A DNA stretch of 64,000 bases, taken from the NCBI RefSeq assembly GCF_000688415.1, contig NZ_JIAH01000007.1, positions 1 through 64,000 of the forward strand, written 5' to 3'. The stretch is from Corynebacterium pseudodiphtheriticum DSM 44287. Its GTDB lineage: Bacteria; Actinomycetota; Actinomycetes; Mycobacteriales; Mycobacteriaceae. The notes under the pieces were generated by a model, which saw only the letters and a list, made by a program, of their open reading frames with translations, was not told the origin of the DNA and made no database searches. How positions within the stretch are numbered: position 1 is the first letter of the stretch; every line of letters begins with the position of its first letter. Shown in pieces: positions 8,934-17,535 of this stretch. A program made the translations under genes and the position numbers.

Positions 8934-9842
8934 GTGCCGGAATTACCCGAAGTTGAAGTAGTCCGCTCCGGTCTGGCCCAGCACACCACCGGAGCGCGGT
9001 TCCACAATGTCGAGGTTTTACACCCACGGGCGAACCGAGGGCAGGAGTTTCCGTTGCCCGGTTTGCTACACGGGGCGGTGATCAAGCAGTGGTGTCGGCG
9101 TGGCAAATTCCTGTGGGCTGAACTTACCGACGGCCAGGCCCTGTACGTGCATCTGGGGATGAGCGGGCAGATGCTCGTCGGCAAGCCCGGGCAGGTGACT
9201 TCCAAACACCTGCGCATTCGGGCAGAGCTGGAAGTCCCGAGCGCCAGCAGTGACGCTGCTGATGCAAAAGACAGCGGTGCTGCTGGTATTGCCGATCATC
9301 GTGCGGCCGGCGTCGACAAGCGTGAACTCGCCTTCGTCGATCAACGCACTTTTGGCAGGTGGTTGGTCTGCGAATTTTCGGAAGAGAAGCCGGATCTGCC
9401 AGAACCAGCAGCGCATATCGCCCCGGACCCGTTTAGTCCAGATTTTGATTTGTTAGCTGCCGCCCGCGCAGTGCGAAAGCGCCGTTCTGCGGTTAAATCC
9501 GTGCTTTTAAACCAAGAAATTGTGTCCGGCATTGGCAATATTTATGCCGACGAAGCACTGTGGGCGGCACAAATCCATCCGGCGACGCCCGCGAACAAAC
9601 TCTTGCAACGCCAGGCGGTGGCCTTGCTGGAAGCGGCTCACGATGTGATGTCCCGCGCCTTAGATGCCGGAGGTACCAGCTTCGATGCACTTTACGTCAA
9701 CGTTAATGGTGGGAGCGGGTATTTTGAACGCTCATTAAATGCTTACGGGCAAACCGGAAAACCATGTCTACGCTGCGGAAATGAGATCACCCGAATTGTG
9801 ATTAACAAACGCTCGAGTCACTTTTGTGCAGTGTGCCAATGA
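8934..9842 (+). CDS. mutM: Formamidopyrimidine-DNA glycosylase
   Basis: Base-excision repair enzyme removing 8-oxoguanine and formamidopyrimidines. It starts PELPEVE, with the catalytic Pro and Glu after the initiator, read from a GTG. It keeps the lysine loop (GMSGQML), the H2TH helices (VSGIGNIYADEALW) and the C-terminal zinc finger CLRCGNEI...FCAVC. At 302 residues it is somewhat long: an Ala/Ser/Asp-rich insert of ~27 residues (about 101-128, encoded near 9235-9320) interrupts the N-terminal domain before FVDQRTFG. It lies in the yceD-rnc-mutM operon. Confidence 0.96.
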   Translation: MPELPEVEVVRSGLAQHTTGARFHNVEVLHPRANRGQEFPLPGLLHGAVIKQWCRRGKFLWAELTDGQALYVHLGMSGQMLVGKPGQVTSKHLRIRAELEVPSASSDAADAKDSGAAGIADHRAAGVDKRELAFVDQRTFGRWLVCEFSEEKPDLPEPAAHIAPDPFSPDFDLLAAARAVRKRRSAVKSVLLNQEIVSGIGNIYADEALWAAQIHPATPANKLLQRQAVALLEAAHDVMSRALDAGGTSFDALYVNVNGGSGYFERSLNAYGQTGKPCLRCGNEITRIVINKRSSHFCAVCQ

Positions 9843-9847
9843 CACTA

Positions 9848-9853
9848 TAAAGT
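9848..9853 (+). promoter_or_regulatory. -10 box, leaderless type, for the alanine symporter gene
   Basis: TAAAGT lies 8 bases before ATG 9862. It sits inside CACTATAAAGTG, a short dyad that a regulator could use. Confidence 0.4.
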
Positions 9854-9861
9854 GACAAGCT

Positions 9862-11343
9862 ATGAACTTCCTGGAAAGCGTTGAAGCCGTCATCGTTAAG
9901 TTTAATGACGGCATTTGGGCAATCATCCCGTGGCTGCTGATTGCATCTGGTGTGTACTTTGCCGTGCGGACAAGTGGTGTACAGGTCACCAAGCTCGGCG
10001 ACATGTTCCGTTCGTTGGGTGAAGGGCCGAAAGGTAAAGGCAAGAACCTGGACCCCGAATATGGCGGTATCTCCGCATTCAAGGCTTTCACTATCTCTGC
10101 AGCCTCCCGCGTGGGCACCGGCAATATCGCTGGTGTCGCGGTAGCCATCACTATCGGTGGCCCTGGTGCAGTGTTTTGGATGTGGATTATCGCGCTGGTT
10201 GGTGGCGCGACCGCATTCATTGAGGCGACCTTGGCACAGCTGTGGAAAACCAAAGAAGCTAGCGGAAACTACCGTGGTGGTCCGGCCTACTACATGACCC
10301 GTGGCCTGGGCTTCAAACCGCTGGCAGCGGTGTTCTCGGTGGCTTTGGCCTTCACCTTCGGCTTCGTTTACAACGCTTTCCAATCGAACGCCATTGTCGA
10401 TACCATGTCCACCTCTTTAGGCCTGGAAGGTTGGGTGTTTAATCTCATCATCGGCATTGCCTTGGCGGCTATTTCTTCGGTTGTCATCTTCGGTGGTGTG
10501 CAGCGCATTGCGAACTTCACCCAGGTCATTGTCCCATTCATGGCTGGCCTGTATGTGATCATTGGCTTGGTAGTCATCATCATCAACATCAACGAAGTTC
10601 CAGGAATGATCGGCCACATTATCGGTCATGCTTTCGGTGTTACCGAGGTTGTCGGTGCCACTGTCGGTGCGGCGTTTTCCCACGGTATGCGCCGCGGTTT
10701 GTTCTCTAACGAGGCCGGCCAAGGTTCCGCTCCGAACGCTGCTGCCACTGCTACCGTGTCTCACCCGGTTAAGCAGGGCTTAGTGCAGACCTTGGGCGTT
10801 TACTTCGACACCCTCCTGGTTTGCTCTATTACCGCTTTCATCATTTTGCTTGGCGGCGACCACAAGTACGGCCTCGATAACATTGAAGGCGCTGCACTGA
10901 CCCAAACAGCCTTGGCAAACGAGGTTGGTAACTGGGGCATCCACATCGTCACCTTTATCATCTTCTGCCTGGCTTTCTCTTCCGTACTGGGTAACTACTA
11001 TCTGGCACAGACTAACCTGCAATACCTCACGGAATCTCCGAAGGTCCTCAATGGTTTCCGAGTAGGCGTGCTGGCCTTCATCGTTATTGGTTCCGTCACC
11101 AGCATCCCTGTGGTCTTCGCGCTGGCAGATACCTTCGCTGCGACAATGGTGGTCCTTAACCTGATTGCGATTGTCCCGCTGGGTGGAGTTGCGCTCAAAC
11201 TGCTGAAGAACTACAACCAGCAAAAGCGCCGCGGCCAGGATCCGGTTTTCCACCGCGATATGCTGCCGGGCCTGAAAAACGTTGAAGCCTGGGATGGGTC
11301 CGATCCAGTAACCCGCCGCAGCGAAGAAGACGCGCTGAAATAA
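9862..11343 (+). CDS. Sodium:alanine symporter family (AgcS) transporter
   Basis: 493 residues with about eleven hydrophobic helices, an integral membrane carrier of the alanine/glycine:cation symporter family. Family features are SAASRVGTGNIAGVA in the first third, GGPAYYMTRGLG, and GLFSNEAGQGSAPNAAATA in the middle, the conserved segment around the Na+ and substrate sites. The C-terminal tail is charged and cytoplasmic. It separates mutM from smc and has its own likely promoter just upstream. Substrate is probably alanine or glycine; other small amino acids cannot be excluded. Confidence 0.93.
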   Translation: MNFLESVEAVIVKFNDGIWAIIPWLLIASGVYFAVRTSGVQVTKLGDMFRSLGEGPKGKGKNLDPEYGGISAFKAFTISAASRVGTGNIAGVAVAITIGGPGAVFWMWIIALVGGATAFIEATLAQLWKTKEASGNYRGGPAYYMTRGLGFKPLAAVFSVALAFTFGFVYNAFQSNAIVDTMSTSLGLEGWVFNLIIGIALAAISSVVIFGGVQRIANFTQVIVPFMAGLYVIIGLVVIIININEVPGMIGHIIGHAFGVTEVVGATVGAAFSHGMRRGLFSNEAGQGSAPNAAATATVSHPVKQGLVQTLGVYFDTLLVCSITAFIILLGGDHKYGLDNIEGAALTQTALANEVGNWGIHIVTFIIFCLAFSSVLGNYYLAQTNLQYLTESPKVLNGFRVGVLAFIVIGSVTSIPVVFALADTFAATMVVLNLIAIVPLGGVALKLLKNYNQQKRRGQDPVFHRDMLPGLKNVEAWDGSDPVTRRSEEDALK

Positions 11344-11360
11344 ACCAGCCTGGGCTGGTT
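11343..11360. terminator. Short palindrome after the symporter gene, possible weak terminator
   Basis: AACCAGCC and GGCTGGTT are separated by two bases and overlap the stop codon. There is no T run, so termination is uncertain. Confidence 0.3.
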
Positions 11361-11382
11361 CCAGACATAGTCCACGTAGTCT

Positions 11383-14300
11383 ATGCACTTAAAAGCATTA
11401 ACCCTCAAAGGGTTTAAGTCATTCGCTTCGGCGACGACAATGAAATTTGAGCCCGGCATCTGTGCAGTTGTCGGGCCAAATGGCTCTGGAAAATCCAACG
11501 TCGTGGATGCGCTGGCCTGGGTCATGGGGGAAGGCAGCGCGAAAACGCTGCGCGGCGGCAAAATGCAAGATGTCATCTTTGCCGGAGCGGGAGGGCGCAA
11601 ACCGCTCGGACGCGCTGAAGTTACTCTGACGATTGACAATGCCGACGGGCAGCTGCCGATCGAGTACACCGAGGTCAGCCTGACACGGCGCATGTTCCGT
11701 GACGGTGCCAGTGAATATGAAATCAATGGTGCTAAGGCTCGACTGGCCGATATTCAGGAATTATTGTCAGATTCCGGCATCGGGCGAGAGATGCACGTTA
11801 TCGTTGGCCAGGGAAAACTGTCTGAGATCCTGGAGTCGAAACCGGAAGAACGCCGTGCTTATATCGAAGAAGCCGCAGGCGTGCTTAAACACCGTCGTCG
11901 GCGAGAAAAAGCTCAGCGCAAACTCAACGGTATGCAGGCGAACTTGGATCGTCTGCAAGATCTTACTGACGAGTTATCAAAACAGCTCAAACCACTGGCT
12001 CGGCAGGCCGAAACCGCACGTAGGGCTGCAACTGTGCAAGCAGAGGTGCGGGAGGCCCGGCTGGTGCTGGCAGGTGAAAAAATTGTGCGCTTGCGTGGGC
12101 ATAAAGAACAGGCGGCAGCAAAAGCGGAAGAGCTGCGCGGGCGGGTGGAGACCAACCAGGAACACCTGGAAGAAGCAGAGTTTCGGCAGACGGAAGCCGA
12201 AGCCGAGCTTTCCCAGGTCACCCCAGCAGAACAAGAAGCTCAAAACCTATGGTTCCGTCTGTCCGCGTTGAGCGAACGCATCGCTGCGACTGTGCGCATT
12301 GCTGCCGACAGAGCACGCAATTCCGGGAACATCGCTGCCTATTCTGGCCAAGACCCCGACGAATTGGAATCCCGGGCGTTACGCGCAGATGAAGAGCATG
12401 AAGAACTCGTAGAAGCCGCTGAAGCGGCTGCAGAAGAGCTAGAAGAGATTCGAGAAGAAGTCGCTGAGCTCAATGAAACGGTACAAGAAGCTGAGCGGGA
12501 GCACCTGGCACGATTGCGCGCAGAATCCGACCGACGCGAAGGCGTGGTGCGCCTAGTCGCGGAAGAAGAATCCGTCTCGCAGCAGCTGAACAGCGCCCGT
12601 GAAAACCTGGAGCGCGCAGAAGAAACAGGGCAGGAAGCTCGCACGCGCCTGCAAGAGGTGCGCAAAGAAGCCCGTGAATGGGCGCAAAAAACTAAGGAAC
12701 TGCATGGACAGCGCGAAACCTTGGCCGCGCGTGCACAACAAGCCAGTTCCGAATCGACGGCTGCCGAGCAGCGCCTCGATGACCTACGCGAAACTCAACG
12801 AGAACGAGAGCGCGTGGTTTATACCTTGCAATCGCGTATCGACACTTTGCAGGCGCAAGCACCGAAGCAAGACATCCGAGAACATCTGGATGATTCTTGG
12901 CGTGATCTGGTTGATCTTGTGCGAGCAGATGCCGGATGGGAGGCGGCGCTTTCTGCCGCGTTAGGCGACTATGCGAAAGCATTGGCTGGTCCCGTTTCGT
13001 CCGAGTTGCTTGCTGAGGCGGTTGATTCCACACGCGCGGTATTGGTGGATACGAGTCGAAGCGCGACTGCCTGGCATGTGGATACTGCGGTCAGCGCCGA
13101 GTGGCTACTTGACCACGTGACTGTGAATGATTCCGTGGCAGTGGCAGTTGGCCGGATGCTTGCCGACGTCGTCGTCGCGAAAGACTACGCCACCGCACGA
13201 GAACTGATTCGTGAGGATCCACGCCTGCGCGCGGTTACCCGAGACGGACTGCTGATTGGTGAAGGCTGGGTCGAGGTTGGCTCGCACGCAGGTTCTGCGG
13301 TGGAGCGCAGCTCGGAGATTGCGCAGGCGCAACAGGGACTGCGCGTTGCACAAGCGGAATTGGAGCAGTTGGCTGGCACGATCGCAGGTGCGAAGCAGTC
13401 GGCGGAAGAAGCCCGTTTAGAATCCGCCCATCACGGATCCGCACTGCGGGAACACGATAAAGACATTCAAGCAGCAGAACGCGAAGAACAGCGCGTGCAC
13501 CAACAGGTGGAGCGCTACGCCAGAGAGCATGAAACTGCTGCTGAGAGAGCACAGCAGGCGCGCGCACGCAGCGAGGAGCTGGAATCGCAGCACAGGGAAG
13601 TTAGCGACCGGCTGGCGCGCGTCGATAAGCACAACGACACCGGAGAAGCCGGTGATGCCAAGGAAGAAGCTGCGGCTTTAGAGCAGCAACGACAGGCAGC
13701 GCAGGCAGCATTATCCCAAGCTAAGGCGCGGGAAATGGATGCCGCTGTGGCCGCACGTAGCGCGCAAGATCGGGCCGGGCAAGCGCATGGAAAAGGTGAT
13801 GCGCTGCGTCGGCAAGCAGAACACGAGAGAGTAGCTAAGCGTAGGCATGAACAAGCCATGGCTCGCCGCAAGCAACAGGCTGAGTTGGCCGAGGCAGTGC
13901 TGGGCCATGCCCAAGAAATTGCAGAACGGGCGGAAGCAGCGACCGAGCGGGCCGGACGCCGTCGTGATGAGCTTACTGCTCGACGGAACGAAACAAATAC
14001 GCGCTTAAACACAGTACGCGCGGAAGTTTCGGCAGCGCGGAGATCGTTGGACGCGGTGACGAAGGAATTTCATCAAGCTGACATGGAGGCCTCACAGTCC
14101 GCCGTACGCGTCGAAGAAGCCGAAAATAAAGTCGGTGAGCAGCTGGGTATCGCGATCGAGGATCTGGTGCGCGAATATAGTCCGGGGGAAGATTTCGACC
14201 GCGCGGCAGAAACGAAGCGGCTCAAGCGCGCCGAAAAGGACCTGGGGGCGTTGGGAAAAGTCAATCCATTGGCACTGGAAGAATACAAAGCGATGGAGGA

Positions 14301-14850
14301 GCGTTACAACTACTTATCGCAACAGCTTGACGACGTCATCCAGACCCGGCGCGATCTGCAAACCATGATCACAGAGGTCGACCAGCAAATCCTAGAACTG
14401 TTTACGCAAGCCTGGAAAGATGTGGAGGCGGAGTTCCCGCGCGTATTTGCCACGTTGTTTCCTGGTGGCGAAGCGCGGTTGCTTTTGACCGAGCCAGAAG
14501 ACCTGCTGAGCACCGGCATTGAGGTGGAAGCCCGGCCGCCGGGGAAGAAGGTGAAGCGTTTGTCTCTGCTGTCGGGTGGGGAAAAATCACTGACTGCATT
14601 GGCAATGTTGGTGGCGATTTTCCGTGCGCGTCCGTCGCCGTTTTACGTGATGGATGAGGTAGAAGCCGCCTTGGATGATGTGAACCTGCGCAGGTTGCTG
14701 GCCTTGTTCGAGGAATTGCGCAGGGATTCACAATTGATTGTGATCACGCACCAGAAACCGACGATGGATATCGCGAATGTACTTTATGGTGTGACGATGC
14801 GCTCAGATGGTGTGACGCATGTGCTTTCGCAGCGGTTGGCGCGCGGATAA
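11383..14850 (+). CDS. smc: Chromosome segregation protein SMC
   Basis: Large ATPase that, with ScpA and ScpB, organises and segregates the chromosome. At 1155 residues it has the usual length and layout. Walker A GPNGSGKSN is at about 31-39, followed by a long coiled coil. The hinge (about 510-650) carries LSAALGDYAKALAGPV and a glycine-containing GDGLL-like segment. A second coiled coil precedes the C-terminal head with LLSGGEKSLTALAML (about 1062-1076) and Walker B FYVMDEVEAALDD (about 1087-1099). Two small hairpins (14843-14859 and 14872-14890) lie at and after its stop and could slow transcription. Confidence 0.98.
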   Translation: MHLKALTLKGFKSFASATTMKFEPGICAVVGPNGSGKSNVVDALAWVMGEGSAKTLRGGKMQDVIFAGAGGRKPLGRAEVTLTIDNADGQLPIEYTEVSLTRRMFRDGASEYEINGAKARLADIQELLSDSGIGREMHVIVGQGKLSEILESKPEERRAYIEEAAGVLKHRRRREKAQRKLNGMQANLDRLQDLTDELSKQLKPLARQAETARRAATVQAEVREARLVLAGEKIVRLRGHKEQAAAKAEELRGRVETNQEHLEEAEFRQTEAEAELSQVTPAEQEAQNLWFRLSALSERIAATVRIAADRARNSGNIAAYSGQDPDELESRALRADEEHEELVEAAEAAAEELEEIREEVAELNETVQEAEREHLARLRAESDRREGVVRLVAEEESVSQQLNSARENLERAEETGQEARTRLQEVRKEAREWAQKTKELHGQRETLAARAQQASSESTAAEQRLDDLRETQRERERVVYTLQSRIDTLQAQAPKQDIREHLDDSWRDLVDLVRADAGWEAALSAALGDYAKALAGPVSSELLAEAVDSTRAVLVDTSRSATAWHVDTAVSAEWLLDHVTVNDSVAVAVGRMLADVVVAKDYATARELIREDPRLRAVTRDGLLIGEGWVEVGSHAGSAVERSSEIAQAQQGLRVAQAELEQLAGTIAGAKQSAEEARLESAHHGSALREHDKDIQAAEREEQRVHQQVERYAREHETAAERAQQARARSEELESQHREVSDRLARVDKHNDTGEAGDAKEEAAALEQQRQAAQAALSQAKAREMDAAVAARSAQDRAGQAHGKGDALRRQAEHERVAKRRHEQAMARRKQQAELAEAVLGHAQEIAERAEAATERAGRRRDELTARRNETNTRLNTVRAEVSAARRSLDAVTKEFHQADMEASQSAVRVEEAENKVGEQLGIAIEDLVREYSPGEDFDRAAETKRLKRAEKDLGALGKVNPLALEEYKAMEERYNYLSQQLDDVIQTRRDLQTMITEVDQQILELFTQAWKDVEAEFPRVFATLFPGGEARLLLTEPEDLLSTGIEVEARPPGKKVKRLSLLSGGEKSLTALAMLVAIFRARPSPFYVMDEVEAALDDVNLRRLLALFEELRRDSQLIVITHQKPTMDIANVLYGVTMRSDGVTHVLSQRLARG

Positions 14851-14960
14851 CGGATCCGCTAAGTAGCTGCGGCTGAAGTCTACGTTCAGCAACTAGCACC
14901 CGCGATGTGCCGGTAAAAGTGGCATGTTTGCAGGTTGCGGTCAGCGACGTTTAAGGCACG

Positions 14961-14966
14961 TAGACT
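14961..14966 (+). promoter_or_regulatory. -10 box, leaderless type, for the binding lipoprotein gene
   Basis: TAGACT is followed by exactly 7 bases and GTG 14974. No Shine-Dalgarno precedes the GTG. Confidence 0.55.
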
Positions 14967-14973
14967 AGCGTCT

Positions 14974-15852
14974 GTGAAAAAGAAAATGACTTTTGTGTCC
15001 ATGCTGGTGAGTGCCTCGTTGGCCCTGGGTGCGTGCGCGAGTGATCCCAACGACGGCGATGACAAAGAACTGACTTTCGGATATATGACAGCGTGGAGTG
15101 ACATGCTGCTCATGGCGAACTTAATTGAATACGTCGCCTCTGACCACGGCTATAGCTTCGAGCACACCGACGTTAATGACGTTGCTGCTGTTTATACAGC
15201 CGTGTCTAATGGTGATATTGACATTGTGCCGTCTAGCTGGCCGGAGCGTACCAATAAGGATCAGTGGGAGCGATTCAAAAACAATATTGAAGACATTGGG
15301 GTTTTCTTCCCGAATGCACGATTGACTCTTGCTGTACCGGAATACAGTGAACTGGATTCTATTGCGGATCTGGTTGGTGCAGAAGCGCGCTTCGACGGCG
15401 ACATCATCGGAATTGAGGCGGGTTCTGGAGCGGTGAACGTCGTTGAAAACGAGGTGATCCCGGAATATGGTTTGGATGGCTACACGCTGAAAACTTCGTC
15501 GACTCCGGCGATGTTGGCGGAGTTGGACGACGCGATTTCCGATAAACGCGATGTTGTGGTGACACTGTGGCGTCCGTATTGGGCAAATAATACGTACCCA
15601 GTGAAGGACTTGGCGGATCCGAAAGGTGCTTTGGGAGAGCCAGAAGGCTTGCATACGCTGGCTCGCCCTGATTTTTCCGCTGAGCACCCAGAGTTGGCGC
15701 AATGGATTTCTGAAATTTCACTGTCGGATGAGGAATATGGTGCGCTCGAAGACTTATTGCTGAACAAATATGACGAAGGCGAAGAGCAAGAGGCTATCGC
15801 AGAGTGGATCGAAAATTACGGCGATTCTTTACCGGCCTGGCCTACTGAGTAG
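14974..15852 (+). CDS. Glycine betaine/choline-type ABC transporter substrate-binding lipoprotein
   Basis: 292 residues from GTG 14974; an upstream in-frame extension would spoil the signal peptide. It starts KKKMTF and has a lipobox ALGAC, with lipidation predicted at the Cys near residue 22, so it is anchored outside the membrane. The mature part (YMTAWSDMLLMANLIEYV, DIDIVPSSWPERT, VVTLWRPYW) follows the OpuAC/ProX pattern, where aromatic residues such as the Trp in SSWP and LWRPYW cage a quaternary ammonium. No permease or ATPase gene is adjacent, so it must pair with components elsewhere. It lies between smc and ftsY and probably has its own promoter. Ligand identity is inference. Confidence 0.85.
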   Translation: MKKKMTFVSMLVSASLALGACASDPNDGDDKELTFGYMTAWSDMLLMANLIEYVASDHGYSFEHTDVNDVAAVYTAVSNGDIDIVPSSWPERTNKDQWERFKNNIEDIGVFFPNARLTLAVPEYSELDSIADLVGAEARFDGDIIGIEAGSGAVNVVENEVIPEYGLDGYTLKTSSTPAMLAELDDAISDKRDVVVTLWRPYWANNTYPVKDLADPKGALGEPEGLHTLARPDFSAEHPELAQWISEISLSDEEYGALEDLLLNKYDEGEEQEAIAEWIENYGDSLPAWPTE

Positions 15853-15939
15853 ATAACGAAAAGACAACTAAAAACCACGAAACAACAGCGTATGCCAATT
15901 TTGGGGATGCGCATGTAAAAAACGAGGAAGGCTGCCAGA

Positions 15940-17511
15940 ATGGAGACCATGGATACTTCAGAATCATGGTGGGATAGTCTCATGGACTTTGCGACGAACA
16001 ATGCCGTCGCGTTTTGGGTGATTGTTGCCGCTGTTGCGTTGGCACTAATCATCATTATTGCGCTAATCGTTGGCGCGAAGCGCAAAAAGTCGAAGATGGT
16101 TAGTTTCGGTGGTGAGGATTCCGAAGAGCCAAAACAGCTAACCCAAGAGCAAAAATCCGGTAATTACCAAGCCACCGGAGGCTTTAATTTTGCTCCGGGC
16201 GGGGCAGGGGAAAAACAACCTGCTGCTAAGCCTGAGCCTGAATTTAAGCAGGAACCAATCGCTTCTGAGTCGGCTGATGCGGCAGATGGAGAATCCATTA
16301 GGAATGCGGAGGCTGCTGAGTCAGCCGAGCAAGAAGCTTCAGCGCAGCCAGAAGCCGAAGAGTCTGCTGCGGAAGACTCTGTTGACGGAAGGGTAGAGGC
16401 AACTTCACCGGCAGCTCCAGACGTAGAGGCAACTTCACCGGCAGCTCCAGAAGTAGAGACAACTCCAGAGGAAGCTCCAGAAACAGAGGCAGAACCGGAG
16501 GTAGAGCCGGAACCAGAACCGGCACCGGAATCAGAACCGGAGGCAGTACCTCAACCGGAGCCGAAGCCCCAAGACGATATCGCTCCGGCTACGGGACGTT
16601 TGTCTAAATTGCGGGGTCGGTTATCCAAGTCGCAAAATGCCATCGGGCAAGGAGTGTTGGGGCTTCTCACAGCAGGCGATCTGGATGAGGACGCATGGGA
16701 AGAAATTGAAGATACCTTGATCATGGCGGATTTGGGAACGAATGCCACCATGAAAGTCACCGATTTGCTGCGTGCGAAAATCTCTGAGCGCGGTGTATCG
16801 AGCGAAGCCGAGGCCCGCGCGATGCTGCGTGAGGCGCTTATTGAAGTAGGCAAGCCAGAGATGGATCGTTCCATCAAAGCGATGCCACATGACGGTAAAC
16901 CGGCCGTTGCCATGATTGTCGGCGTCAACGGCACCGGTAAGACAACCACCACCGGCAAACTTGGTCGCGTGTTAGTAGCAATGGGGCATGATGTGGTTTT
17001 CGGCGCTGCTGATACCTTCCGTGCTGCAGCAGCCGACCAGCTGGAAACATGGGGTCGTCGCGTTGGGGCGACCACCGTCCGCGGTGCCGAAGGAGCAGAT
17101 CCTGCTTCTGTCGCTTTTGATGCCGTGGCTACGGGAGTCAACGAGGGCGTTGATGTGGTGCTGGTTGATACCGCAGGCCGTTTGCATACTTCGAATAACC
17201 TGATGGACCAGTTGGGCAAGGTTAAGCGTGTCATCGAGAAGAAGGCGGAAGTCGACGAGGTTCTCCTGGTTATCGACTCCACCGTCGGCCAGAATGGTTT
17301 GGCCCAGGCGCGTATTTTCCGTGAGGTCGTCGACATCACTGGTGTTGTTTTGACCAAGCTTGATGGCACGGCAAAGGGCGGCATTGTGTTCCAAGTACAA
17401 GAAGAACTGGGAGTGCCGGTCAAGCTCGTGGGCTTGGGCGAAGGCGCGGACGATCTGGCTCCGTTTGAAATCGAATCATTTGTCGATGCGCTCCTGGGCA
17501 ATGAGCGTTAG
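15940..17511 (+). CDS. ftsY: Signal recognition particle receptor FtsY
   Basis: Docks SRP-ribosome complexes at the membrane. 523 residues; GAGGAAGG precedes ATG 15940. It opens with a real membrane helix (about 22-45, FWVIVAAVALALIIIIALIV) rather than only an amphipathic one, then a long acidic Glu/Pro/Ala linker (about 60-215). The NG GTPase domain follows, with G1 GVNGTGKTTTTGKLG (about 328), AADTFRAAAADQL, DTAGRLHT and TKLDGTAKGG. The linker contains a 30-bp DNA tandem duplication. mnhA starts 24 bases downstream. Confidence 0.97.
   Translation: METMDTSESWWDSLMDFATNNAVAFWVIVAAVALALIIIIALIVGAKRKKSKMVSFGGEDSEEPKQLTQEQKSGNYQATGGFNFAPGGAGEKQPAAKPEPEFKQEPIASESADAADGESIRNAEAAESAEQEASAQPEAEESAAEDSVDGRVEATSPAAPDVEATSPAAPEVETTPEEAPETEAEPEVEPEPEPAPESEPEAVPQPEPKPQDDIAPATGRLSKLRGRLSKSQNAIGQGVLGLLTAGDLDEDAWEEIEDTLIMADLGTNATMKVTDLLRAKISERGVSSEAEARAMLREALIEVGKPEMDRSIKAMPHDGKPAVAMIVGVNGTGKTTTTGKLGRVLVAMGHDVVFGAADTFRAAAADQLETWGRRVGATTVRGAEGADPASVAFDAVATGVNEGVDVVLVDTAGRLHTSNNLMDQLGKVKRVIEKKAEVDEVLLVIDSTVGQNGLAQARIFREVVDITGVVLTKLDGTAKGGIVFQVQEELGVPVKLVGLGEGADDLAPFEIESFVDALLGNER
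16393..16452 (+). repeat. 30-bp tandem duplication in the ftsY linker
   Basis: Two adjacent copies of a 30-base unit encoding V-E-A-T-S-P-A-A-P-(D/E), followed by a diverged third copy. In frame, it lengthens the acidic linker by ten residues per copy. Confidence 0.85.
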
Positions 17512-17521
17512 CTCTACGTGA

Positions 17522-17527
17522 TAATCT
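17522..17527 (+). promoter_or_regulatory. -10 box, leaderless type, for the mnh operon
   Basis: TAATCT lies 8 bases before ATG 17536. There is no Shine-Dalgarno, so the antiporter operon may be transcribed separately from ftsY. Confidence 0.45.
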
Positions 17528-17535
17528 AAACGACG

